Shown here piece after piece: positions 8,222-16,219 of a stretch of 64,000 nucleotides of DNA. The stretch's first letter is position 1, and every line of letters begins with the position of its first letter. The DNA comes from Streptomyces sp. NBC_01016. GTDB lineage: Bacteria; Actinomycetota; Actinomycetes; Streptomycetales; Streptomycetaceae. Below the pieces are notes generated by a model. That model saw only the letters and a list, made by a program, of their open reading frames with translations. It ran no database searches and had not been told where the DNA came from. Location of the stretch: contig NZ_JAPEOQ010000001.1 in NCBI RefSeq assembly GCF_026341035.1, positions 3,906,001-3,970,000 of the forward strand, in the 5' to 3' direction. Position numbers and translations under genes: made by a program.

Positions 8222-8267
8222 GGGGCTCTGCCCCGGGCCCCGCTGCTCAATCGCCGCAGGGGCTTGA
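8222..8267. repeat. Dispersed intergenic repeat, copy 2
   Basis: Second copy of the 46-bp two-hairpin unit (see 4857-4902), between lysR and the F420-type oxidoreductase gene on the same strand. It probably terminates lysR transcription. Confidence 0.85.
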
Positions 8268-8320
8268 TGTGACTAGGGTCGACCGTGTACCCCTCGACGT
8301 ATGACGTAACAGGAGGAACC

Positions 8321-8743
8321 GTGTCCAAGCCCCCGCTGTCAGCCGAAGCCGTCGCCATGCTCGAGCAAGCGAACCCGGCCACCGTCGCCACGCTCCGTTC
8401 GGACGGGGCGCCCGTGTCCGCGGCGACCTGGTACCTCTGGGAGGACGGCCGGGTGCTGCTCAACATGGACGAGGGGCGGGTCCGCCTCGGGCACCTGCGC
8501 CGCGACCCGCGGCTCACCCTCACCGTCCTCGACAAGGACAGCTGGTACACGCACATCACCCTCATCGGCCGAGCCGTCGACATCCGCGAGGACAAGGGCC
8601 TCGCCGACATCGACCGGATCTCCACCCATTACGCGGGCGGCCCCTACCCGGAGCGCGAGCGGGCCCGGTTCACGGCGGTCATGGAGATCGAGCGCTGGCA
8701 CGGCTGGGGCGAGTTCCGCGACAGCAGCCAGGCGACGGTGTAG
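8321..8743 (+). CDS. PPOX class F420-dependent oxidoreductase
   Basis: Small split-barrel flavin/deazaflavin reductase of 140 residues. The pattern PATVATLRSDGAPVSAATWY followed by VRLGHLRRDPRLTLTV and a late RFTAVMEIE is typical of pyridoxamine-5'-phosphate-oxidase-like F420-dependent reductases in actinobacteria. GTG at 8321 was chosen because AGGAGG sits six bases upstream; a longer frame from 8285 lacks a site. The substrate is unknown. It converges with the lipoate ligase gene (23-base gap). Confidence 0.85.
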   Translation: MSKPPLSAEAVAMLEQANPATVATLRSDGAPVSAATWYLWEDGRVLLNMDEGRVRLGHLRRDPRLTLTVLDKDSWYTHITLIGRAVDIREDKGLADIDRISTHYAGGPYPERERARFTAVMEIERWHGWGEFRDSSQATV

Positions 8744-8766
8744 GCCCGGGGGCGTCCGGCTGAGGA

Positions 8767-9822
8767 CTACGGGACCCGCGCCGTCCACTCGTCCGTGCCG
8801 AACTTGGTGCGTACGAGGTCCTGGGCGCGGGCCAGTTCCTCGTCGGTCACCTTGCCCTCGGTGAGCCCGTACCGGCTGCGGAACGAGTCGATCATGCGGG
8901 AGATGACCTCCTCGCGGGGCAGGCCGGTCTGGCGGCGCAGCGGGTCGACGCGCTTCTTGGCGCTCTTCGTGCCCTTGTCGGACAGCTTCTCCTTGCCGAT
9001 GCGCAGCACGTCGACCATCTTGTCGGCGTCGATGTCGTACGACATCGTCACGTGGTGCAGCACCGCGCCCTGCCCGGCCGCGACCCGCTTCTGCGCGGCG
9101 CCCGCGACCTTGCCGACGTCCGTGGCGATGTCGTTGAGCGGCTGGTACCAGGCCTTGATACCCATGTCGGCGAGGGCGCCGAGCACCCAGTCGTCCAGGT
9201 AGGCGTAGGAGTCCTGGAAGGAGAGGCCGGAGACCAGGGACTCGGGGACCGCGAGCGAGTACGTGATGGTGGACTTCGGCTCCGCGAACATGGCGCCGCC
9301 GCCGGAGACACGGCGGACGACGGTCACCCCGTGCCGCTCGACGCCCTCCGGGTCGACCTCGTTGCGCAGCGACTGGAAGCTGCCGATGATCACCGCGGGC
9401 CGGTCCCACTCCCACACGCGCAGCGTCGGCGGCCGCTGCCCGAGCGCGACCTGCTCCACCATCACCTCGTCGAGCGCCATGTGCAGGACGGGGGACTGGG
9501 GCGCGTCGTGGACGAGCTGCCAGTCGTAGTCCCGCCAGTCCGTGGCCTGGGCGAGCGCGCGGCGCACGGCGGTGGCGACGCCCTCGGTCGTCAGGCCGAG
9601 CATCACCGTGCCGGCCGGCAGTCCCGCGTCGATCCGGGCGGCGAGGGTGGCGGTGTCGGAGTCGGCCGGGGCGCCTTCGAGCGCGGCGTTGATCGCGAGG
9701 AGCGCGTCGTCCGGTTCGAGGAAGAAGTCGCCCGCCACCCGGACCTGGCGCAGCACGCCGTCCGCCACGTCCACGTCGACGACGACGAGCTTGCCGCCGG
9801 GGATCTTGTACTCGCCGTGCAC
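8767..9822 (-). CDS. Lipoate-protein ligase A family protein with N-terminal accessory domain
   Basis: Ligase of 351 residues that would attach lipoate (or octanoate) to E2 or GcvH lysines. The catalytic biotin/lipoate ligase fold occupies about 98-350, with the lipoate-binding loop RRVSGGGA at 170-177 and the adenylate-binding Lys at 238 (GKVAG). The first 95 residues (EYKIPGGKLVVVDV and following) resemble the accessory domain that in E. coli LplA is C-terminal, so the domain order is permuted. GTG at 9822 has GGAAGG nine bases upstream. Its leader (9842-9900) is rich in ACAGA repeats. Divergent from an SDR gene. Confidence 0.85.
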   Translation of the reverse strand: MHGEYKIPGGKLVVVDVDVADGVLRQVRVAGDFFLEPDDALLAINAALEGAPADSDTATLAARIDAGLPAGTVMLGLTTEGVATAVRRALAQATDWRDYDWQLVHDAPQSPVLHMALDEVMVEQVALGQRPPTLRVWEWDRPAVIIGSFQSLRNEVDPEGVERHGVTVVRRVSGGGAMFAEPKSTITYSLAVPESLVSGLSFQDSYAYLDDWVLGALADMGIKAWYQPLNDIATDVGKVAGAAQKRVAAGQGAVLHHVTMSYDIDADKMVDVLRIGKEKLSDKGTKSAKKRVDPLRRQTGLPREEVISRMIDSFRSRYGLTEGKVTDEELARAQDLVRTKFGTDEWTARVP

Positions 9823-9841
9823 GGTGTGCCGCCTTCCACCA

Positions 9842-9900
9842 GGTTGTCTGTGCATTTGTCTGTGGTTCTGTCAGTGCTTTTTCTGTGCTTTGTCTTGCTC
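9842..9900 (-). promoter_or_regulatory. A/C-rich repeat leader upstream of lipoate ligase
   Basis: On the minus strand this stretch reads as an unstructured A-rich leader with four iterations of a CACAGA/GACAGA motif (for example CACAGACAA twice). It is much lower in GC than its surroundings. It may be a 5' untranslated region or a regulator-binding array; I cannot tell which. Farther right, TTGACA at 9969-9974 is a candidate -35 for the rightward SDR gene, without a clear -10. Confidence 0.35.
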
Positions 9901-10042
9901 GCGGACAACGCTAACCGGAGTCCGGACATTCCCGGGCGCGGGCGGCCCCGCGTCGACCCCCGCCGGTATTGACACTTCGTCAGATCTCCCGCATCGTCGG
10001 CCCGCGCCCGCCCACCGGACCGGCTACCGGAGGAGCTCGCCC

Positions 10043-10843
10043 ATGGACCTCGACGACACCCCAGTGCCCGACTACGGCGCCCTGCACCGGGTCGACGGCC
10101 GCACCTTCGTCCTGCTCGGCGCGGGCAACGGCATCGGACGGCAGACTGCCCACGCGCTCACCTCGGCGGGCGCGTGCGTCTTGTGCGTGGACGTCGACAA
10201 AGAGCGGGTGGAGGCGGTCGCGGCACAGACCGGTGGCGTCCCGTACGTGGCGGACGTGACGCGGCGACAGGACATGCGGGAGCTCTTCGCGTACGCGCAA
10301 CGGGAGTTGGGGCCGGTCGGCGGCGTCGTCGACATCGTCGGCATGGCCCGTTACGAGGCCCTGGACGGGCTCGACGACGACGCGTGGCAGTGGCACTTCG
10401 ACCTGGTCCTGCGGCACGCCTGGCTCGCCGTTCAGTACGGGGGAGCGGCGGTGGCGGCGGCGGGCGGCGGGCCGCTGGTGTTCGTGGCGTCCGTGTCGGG
10501 GCTCACGGCGGCTCCGCTGCACGGCGCGTACGGAGCCGCCAAGGCGGGGCTGATGTCCCTGGTGCGGACGGCTGCCGTCGAGTACGGGGCGCGCGGGGTG
10601 CGGGTCAATGCGGTGGCGCCGGGTGTGGTGTGGACGCCGCGGGTCGCGGGGCTGCTCGGGGAGGAGGGGCGTGCTGCCAATGCGGCGAACGCGCCGCTCG
10701 GCCGTGTCGCCCAGCCCGCCGACATCGCCGCGGCCCTCCTCTTCCTGGCCTCGCCGCTCTCCTCGTACGTGACCGGGCAGACGCTCGTCGTGGATGGCGG
10801 CACCGGGGTCAAGTTCCCGTACCCGACGATCGGCGACACGTAA
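10043..10843 (+). CDS. SDR family oxidoreductase
   Basis: Short-chain dehydrogenase/reductase of 266 residues. The dinucleotide motif GAGNGIG is at 26-32, Asp50 (CVDVD) indicates NAD preference, and S150/S152, Y163 and K167 form the catalytic set. It ends with YVTGQTLVVDGGTG. The NNAG motif is replaced by DIVGM (97-101). ATG at 10043 follows GGAGGAG. Monocistronic: the GH2 gene begins 179 bases later with its own leader. Substrate not predictable. Confidence 0.87.
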   Translation: MDLDDTPVPDYGALHRVDGRTFVLLGAGNGIGRQTAHALTSAGACVLCVDVDKERVEAVAAQTGGVPYVADVTRRQDMRELFAYAQRELGPVGGVVDIVGMARYEALDGLDDDAWQWHFDLVLRHAWLAVQYGGAAVAAAGGGPLVFVASVSGLTAAPLHGAYGAAKAGLMSLVRTAAVEYGARGVRVNAVAPGVVWTPRVAGLLGEEGRAANAANAPLGRVAQPADIAAALLFLASPLSSYVTGQTLVVDGGTGVKFPYPTIGDT

Positions 10844-10967
10844 GGGCTTCGGCCCGCCGCCCGTCCCTCCCTGCTGAGGAGTGGCCTGAAGTCTCAGGTG
10901 TCACGGGCTCCTCACGCACCTTATTCGGTAAGGCTATTGACTAATCCCCACGGGAAGCCACAAGAAT

Positions 10968-11006
10968 CTGTTGGCTCACGTTTGCTTATGGCGAGTCCTG
11001 TTGGCT
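10968..11006 (+). promoter_or_regulatory. Direct repeats upstream of the GH2-GH67 operon
   Basis: CTGTTGGCT occurs at 10968-10976 and again at 10998-11006, 30 bp apart (about three helical turns), just before the GH2 ribosome site. TTGACT at about 10937 is the nearest -35-like sequence. Candidate regulator half-sites only. Confidence 0.35.
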
Positions 11007-11022
11007 TCGAGGGGATTTCCGC

Positions 11023-14000
11023 ATGTCTGCTAGTCGTAGATCCGTCAGTCGTAGATCCGTGCTGGCTGCGAGCGCGGCCGCCCCCGTCGTGGGGGCGCTC
11101 GCCGCGCCCGCCGCCGGTGCAGCCGAGGGTCGCGCGGGGAACGTCGGACGCCGCACCGTCGAGCTCGCCGACGGCTGGCGCTTCGCGCTGGTCAGCCCGG
11201 ACGGCATCACCGATCCGACCGGCGCGTACGCCGATGCCGAGCGGCCCGACTACGACGACGCGAAGTGGCGGAAGGTCGCCGTCCCGCACGACTGGTCCAT
11301 CGAGCAGACGCCCACCACCGAGCACAACACGACGAGCGGCACGGGCTTCCTCCCCGGCGGACTCGGCTGGTACCGCAAGACGTTCACGGTGCCGAAGGCG
11401 TACGCGGGCAAGCGGATCTCCGTCGAGTTCGACGGCGTCTACATGGACGCCAACGTCTATGTGAACGGCGAGCTCGTCACCCACCACCCCTACGGCTACA
11501 CCGGGTTCGCCCACGACGTCACCGACCTGCTGCACGTCGACGGCGCCACCTCCAACCTCCTCGCCGTCGAGGTCCGCAATCGCCTGCCCAGCAGCCGCTG
11601 GTACTCCGGCAGCGGCATCTACCGCAGGGCCCGCCTCGTCGTCACCGAACCGGTGCACGTCGAGCGCTGGGGCACGTTCGTCACGACGCCCGACCTCGCC
11701 GAGACCCTCAAGAAGGGCTACGCCACCGTCGACGTAAGCACGACCGTCGCCAACGCCTCGGGCGCCGCACGCGACGTGACGGTCCTCTCCACGGTCCGCG
11801 ACGCGAAGGGCCGCCGCGTGGCGCGCGCCGAGTCGACCCTCGCGGGAGTCGGCAAGGACGGCAAGACGGATCACCTTCAACTCCGGATCACCAAGCCGGA
11901 GTTGTGGTCCATCGGGACTCCGGGGAACCGCTACACGCTCGTCACCGACCTGCGCGTCGACGGCCGCACCGTCGACACCTACCGCACCCGCTTCGGTCTC
12001 CGGCACGCCACCTTCGACCCCGACGAGGGCCTCTCGCTCAACGGCACGCACACGAAGATCAAGGGCGTCGACCTGCACCACGACCTCGGCGCGCTCGGCG
12101 CCGCCGTGCAACCCGACGCCGTCCGCCGCCAGTTGACCATCATGAAGTCCATGGGCGTCAACGCGCTGCGCACCTCGCACAACCCGCCCGCGCCCGAGGT
12201 CATCGAGGCCTGCGAGGACCTCGGCCTGATCATGCTCGTCGAGGCCTTCGACTGCTGGCGCACCGGCAAGAACACCTACGACTACGGCCGCTTCTTCGAC
12301 GAGCACTCCGACGCCGACATCGCCGAGATGGTGCGCGCCGCCCGCAACTCCCCGGCCGTCCTGATGTGGTCCATCGGCAACGAGATCCCCGACTCCACCC
12401 AGACGCAGGGCATCGCCATGGCGGAGCGTCTCATCGCCGACGTCAAGGAACTCGACGGCACCCGCCCGGTCGTCATCGGCTCCGACAAGTACCGCTCGCT
12501 GCCCGCCGTGGGCTCGCCCGCCGACAAGATCGTCGCCGGGCTCGACGGCCTCGGCCTGAACTACAACACCGCCGCCTCCGTCGACGCGCTGCACAAGCGC
12601 TACCCGCACCTGTTCCTCTTCGAGTCCGAGTCCTCGTCCGAGACATCGAGCCGGGGTACGTACCAGGAGCCGGAACACCTCAACACGGGCGAGAACCACA
12701 CCCCCGGCAAGCGTGCCACCTCCTCCTACGACAACAACCTCGCCTCCTGGACCATGAGCGGCGAGTACGGCCTGAAGAAGGACCGTGACCGGCGCTTCTT
12801 CGCCGGTGAGTTCCTGTGGTCGGGCATCGACTACATCGGCGAACCCACCCCGTACGACGTGTTCCCGGTGAAGGCCTCGTTCTTCGGCGCGGTCGACACG
12901 GCCGGCTTCCCGAAGGACATGTACCACCTCTTCCGCAGCCAGTGGGTCGACGAGCCGATGGTGCATCTGCTGCCGATGGACTGGACGACGTACGAGGACG
13001 GTCAGGAGGTGGAGGTGTGGGCGTACGCGAACGTCGCCGAGGTCGAGCTTTACCTCAACGGCCGTTCCCTGGGCACCCGTTCCTTCGACGAGAAGAAGAC
13101 CGTCGACGGCCGCCCGTACCTGGAGACCACGGAGGCCACGCACGACGACAAGACCGTCACGTCCGGCGCCTACCCCGGCAGCTACACCTCGCCGAACGGC
13201 AGCGCGGGCAAGCTGCACCTGACATGGAAGGTGCCCTTCGCGGCCGGTGAGCTGAAGGCGGTCGCGCGGCGCGGCGGCAAGACGGTGGCGACGGACGTGC
13301 TGCGTACGGCCGGAGCCCCGCATGCCGTGCGTCTGACGGCGGACCGGAAGTCGGTCGCGGCGGACGGGCGGGCCCTCGCCTTCGTCACCGCGGAGGTCGT
13401 CGACGCGAAGGGAATCGTCGTCCCCGATGCCGCGCGGCTCCTCGAATTCAGCGTGAAGGGCGGCCACTTGGCGGGCGTCGACAACGGGCAGCAGGAGTCC
13501 GCCGAGCGCTACCAGGCCAGCACCCGCACCACGTTCCACGGGCTCGCGCTCGCGATCGTGCGGGCCGGAACCGAGCCAGGCTCCCTCACCGTCACGGCGC
13601 GCGCGGACGGACTGCGGCAGGGAAAGGCGACGCTGCGCGTCACCGGCCCCGCGGGAGAGCCCGTCACCCCGGCCGAGTCCTTCGCCCCCGACCCGGGCCC
13701 GGGCGCCACCAAGTACCCGCACGCCGACGCCAGTTACTCGGGTGCCACGAAGACGCTCCCCGCCGCGATGCTCGACGGCGACCCGGCCACCCAGTGGTCC
13801 AACGCGTTCAGCAAGGACGCCACCGCCCTGCTGCCCGCCTTCAAGGGAGCGCGGCCGGAGGACTGGGTCTCGGTGACCTGGGCCGAGGAACGGCAAGTGG
13901 GCCGCATCGAGGCCTCCTTCACGGTCGACGCCACCCACTCCCTGCCCGCCGCGATCGAGGTGGCGGTCGGCGACGGCGACACGTACACCGTCGTGGACGA

Positions 14001-14157
14001 CGCCGACATCGCCTGGGCCAAGGCCTCCGGCGAGCCCACCGTCATCACCTTCGACGCGGTACGCGGACGATCGCTGCGCCTGAGGCTGACCAGCCGCAAG
14101 CCCGGGGACGTCGCGGGCGCCGTGGGGATCGGCGCGCTGGACGTGGCGCAGTCGTGA
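11023..14157 (+). CDS. Secreted GH2 beta-galactosidase-like enzyme with C-terminal discoidin-type domain
   Basis: Glycoside hydrolase family 2 enzyme of 1044 residues. A Tat signal (RRSVSRRSVLAAS followed by an Ala-rich core) predicts export. Domains in order: sugar-binding jelly roll (about 45-215), immunoglobulin-like sandwich (about 220-330), TIM barrel (about 335-640), a DUF4982-like/Ig region (about 640-880) and a probable F5/8 type C carbohydrate-binding domain (about 900-1044). The acid/base is E454 (SIGNEIPD) and the nucleophile E596 (FAGEFLWSG). ATG at 11023 follows GAGGGGA. It overlaps the alpha-glucuronidase gene by GTGA. GH2 members differ in specificity (beta-galactosidase, beta-glucuronidase), and pairing with GH67 leaves the substrate open. 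Confidence 0.9.
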   Translation: MSASRRSVSRRSVLAASAAAPVVGALAAPAAGAAEGRAGNVGRRTVELADGWRFALVSPDGITDPTGAYADAERPDYDDAKWRKVAVPHDWSIEQTPTTEHNTTSGTGFLPGGLGWYRKTFTVPKAYAGKRISVEFDGVYMDANVYVNGELVTHHPYGYTGFAHDVTDLLHVDGATSNLLAVEVRNRLPSSRWYSGSGIYRRARLVVTEPVHVERWGTFVTTPDLAETLKKGYATVDVSTTVANASGAARDVTVLSTVRDAKGRRVARAESTLAGVGKDGKTDHLQLRITKPELWSIGTPGNRYTLVTDLRVDGRTVDTYRTRFGLRHATFDPDEGLSLNGTHTKIKGVDLHHDLGALGAAVQPDAVRRQLTIMKSMGVNALRTSHNPPAPEVIEACEDLGLIMLVEAFDCWRTGKNTYDYGRFFDEHSDADIAEMVRAARNSPAVLMWSIGNEIPDSTQTQGIAMAERLIADVKELDGTRPVVIGSDKYRSLPAVGSPADKIVAGLDGLGLNYNTAASVDALHKRYPHLFLFESESSSETSSRGTYQEPEHLNTGENHTPGKRATSSYDNNLASWTMSGEYGLKKDRDRRFFAGEFLWSGIDYIGEPTPYDVFPVKASFFGAVDTAGFPKDMYHLFRSQWVDEPMVHLLPMDWTTYEDGQEVEVWAYANVAEVELYLNGRSLGTRSFDEKKTVDGRPYLETTEATHDDKTVTSGAYPGSYTSPNGSAGKLHLTWKVPFAAGELKAVARRGGKTVATDVLRTAGAPHAVRLTADRKSVAADGRALAFVTAEVVDAKGIVVPDAARLLEFSVKGGHLAGVDNGQQESAERYQASTRTTFHGLALAIVRAGTEPGSLTVTARADGLRQGKATLRVTGPAGEPVTPAESFAPDPGPGATKYPHADASYSGATKTLPAAMLDGDPATQWSNAFSKDATALLPAFKGARPEDWVSVTWAEERQVGRIEASFTVDATHSLPAAIEVAVGDGDTYTVVDDADIAWAKASGEPTVITFDAVRGRSLRLRLTSRKPGDVAGAVGIGALDVAQS

Positions 14158-16154
14158 CACCCCCGCACGGCGTCGCTGCACCCCTGCACGGCGTCGATCC
14201 CGCGTGGCTGCCCGACGGGGCGCTGCGCGGGGTCGGCGCGCGGCGCGTCCTCGTGCGGGGCGAGGGCGTACTGGTGGACACCGCCCGGACCGAAGTCACC
14301 CATGCCTGCGCGAAGTTCGGCGGCAAGATGGTCGGAGAGGGGGAGGCGTACGAGCTGCTGCTCCGGGTCACTGGTGGCGGCGACCAAGAGGCCGAAGGGT
14401 TCCTCCTGGAGCGGGGCGACGGCCGTACCACCGTCACCGCCGCCACCCCGGCCGGCCTGCTCCACGGGTACTTCCACGTCGTCCGCCTCGGCGGGGCCAC
14501 CTTCGTCGACGCGCCGCCCGAAACGCACCGGCCCGCCCTCGACCTGCGCATGCTCGACCACTGGGACAACGTCGACGTGCACCCCGTGATGGGGCAGGTG
14601 GAGCGCGGGTACGCGGGCGGATCGCTGTTCTGGCGGGACGGGAAGGCCCGCGCGGAGCCGGAGCGGGTGCGGGCTTACGCGCGGCTGCTCGCGGCCAGCG
14701 GCGTCAACGCGCTCGGCGTCAACAATGTCAACGTGCACGCGACGGAAGCCCGACTGCTCACCGACCGGATCGGTGAAGTCGCCGCCATCGCCGCCGAGTT
14801 GCGGCACTACGGCATCCGTACCCACCTCTCCGTCAGCTTCGCCGCGCCCCTGCTCCTCGGCGGCCTCGACACCGCCGATCCGCTCGATGAAGGCGTACGG
14901 GCGTGGTGGCGGGCGGCGGTGGACCGGGTGTACGACGTCATCCCCGACTTCGGCGGCTTCATCGTCAAGGCCGACTCCGAGGGGCAGCCGGGTCCCTTCG
15001 CCTACGGCCGCTCGCACGCCGACGGGGCGAACCTGCTCGCCGACGCGCTCGCCCCGCACGGCGGCACCGTCCACTGGCGTGCCTTTGTGTACGACCACCG
15101 CCAGGACTGGCGCGACCGGAGCACGGACCGGGCGCGCGCCGCGTACGACCATTTCGCCCCGCTGGACGGGCAGTTCAGGGACAACGCCGTCCTCCAGGTG
15201 AAGCACGGGCCGATGGACTTCCAGGTCCGTGAACCCGTGTCGCCGGTCATCGGTGCGCTGCCCGCCACGCGCGTCGCCGTCGAGCTCCAGGTCACCCAGG
15301 AGTACACCGGGCAGCAGCGGCACGTGTGCGCGCTCGCGCCGATGTGGAGCGAGGTGCTGCGGTTCCGACCCCGTGGTGGGGACGGGCCCACGGTTGGGCA
15401 ACTCGCCGCGGGAGGCGGTCTGGTGGCCGTCTCGAGCGCGGGCTACGACCCGTTCTGGACCGGCCACCCACTCGCCCAGTTCAACCTGTACGCCTTCGGC
15501 CGGCTGGCCTGGAACCCGGATGCCGAACCCGGACAACTCCTGGACGAGTGGATCGAGTTGACGTTCACGCCGGAGTCGACCGGTGATCCCGCCCTGCTGC
15601 GGTCCGGGCTGCGCGCCGTGCTCGCCGGGTCCTGGGCGACGTACGAGAAGTACACCGCGCCCCTGGGTGTCGGCTTCATGGTGCAGCCCGGTCATCACTA
15701 CGGGCCGAGTGTCGACGGATACGAGTACAGCCCCTGGGGTACCTACCACTTCGCCGATCGCGACGGCGTCGGCGTGGACCGCAGCCGCGCCACCGGCACC
15801 GGGTACACGGGCCAGTACGCGCCGCCCTGGTCGGACACGTACGAGACCCCGGACACCTGTCCCGACGAACTGCTCCTGTTCTTCCACCACGTGCCCTACG
15901 GGCACGTGCTGCACAGCGGCAGGACCGTCATCCAGCACATCTACGACGCCCATTTCGAGGGCGTCGAGGAAGTGGTGGCCGCGCAGGAGGTGTGGGCGTC
16001 GCTCGCCGGGCTGATGACACCCGCACGGCACGCCCGCGTGAGCGAGCTGTACGAGGAGCAGTTGCGCTGCGCCCGCGAGTGGCGGGACCAGGTCAACAGC
16101 TACTTCCTGCGCAAGTCGGGGGTGCCGGACGGGGCGGGGCGGCTCATCCACTGA
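14154..16154 (+). CDS. GH67 alpha-glucuronidase
   Basis: Alpha-glucuronidase of family GH67, 666 residues, releasing 4-O-methyl-glucuronic acid from glucuronoxylan oligosaccharides. The signature region VKADSEGQPGPFAYG (271-285) holds the acid E276. LDGQFRDN (337-344) and FQVREP (356-361) hold D338 and E360, candidates for the base that activates water. There is no signal peptide, so the enzyme is intracellular, unlike the secreted GH2 encoded upstream. The GTG start overlaps the GH2 stop (GTGA), implying translational coupling. Converges with a GH42 gene, with a palindromic terminator between. Confidence 0.93.
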   Translation: MTPPHGVAAPLHGVDPAWLPDGALRGVGARRVLVRGEGVLVDTARTEVTHACAKFGGKMVGEGEAYELLLRVTGGGDQEAEGFLLERGDGRTTVTAATPAGLLHGYFHVVRLGGATFVDAPPETHRPALDLRMLDHWDNVDVHPVMGQVERGYAGGSLFWRDGKARAEPERVRAYARLLAASGVNALGVNNVNVHATEARLLTDRIGEVAAIAAELRHYGIRTHLSVSFAAPLLLGGLDTADPLDEGVRAWWRAAVDRVYDVIPDFGGFIVKADSEGQPGPFAYGRSHADGANLLADALAPHGGTVHWRAFVYDHRQDWRDRSTDRARAAYDHFAPLDGQFRDNAVLQVKHGPMDFQVREPVSPVIGALPATRVAVELQVTQEYTGQQRHVCALAPMWSEVLRFRPRGGDGPTVGQLAAGGGLVAVSSAGYDPFWTGHPLAQFNLYAFGRLAWNPDAEPGQLLDEWIELTFTPESTGDPALLRSGLRAVLAGSWATYEKYTAPLGVGFMVQPGHHYGPSVDGYEYSPWGTYHFADRDGVGVDRSRATGTGYTGQYAPPWSDTYETPDTCPDELLLFFHHVPYGHVLHSGRTVIQHIYDAHFEGVEEVVAAQEVWASLAGLMTPARHARVSELYEEQLRCAREWRDQVNSYFLRKSGVPDGAGRLIH

Positions 16155-16193
16155 GTCACCCCGCCCCGTCCCCGCCCGTGTCACTCCGCGAGC

Positions 16194-16219
16194 TGCTCCG
16201 CGTCACTCGACGCGGAGCA
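16194..16219. terminator. Bidirectional terminator between GH67 and GH42 genes
   Basis: Perfect 10-base inverted repeat TGCTCCGCGT / ACGCGGAGCA with a six-base loop. Its right side covers the last codons and stop of the GH42 gene. Confidence 0.6.

Noticed and set aside
10921..14181. A 1086-codon frame antisense to the GH2 gene
   Set aside because: Composition of a GC shadow; the plus strand carries an intact GH2 with catalytic residues and signal peptide.
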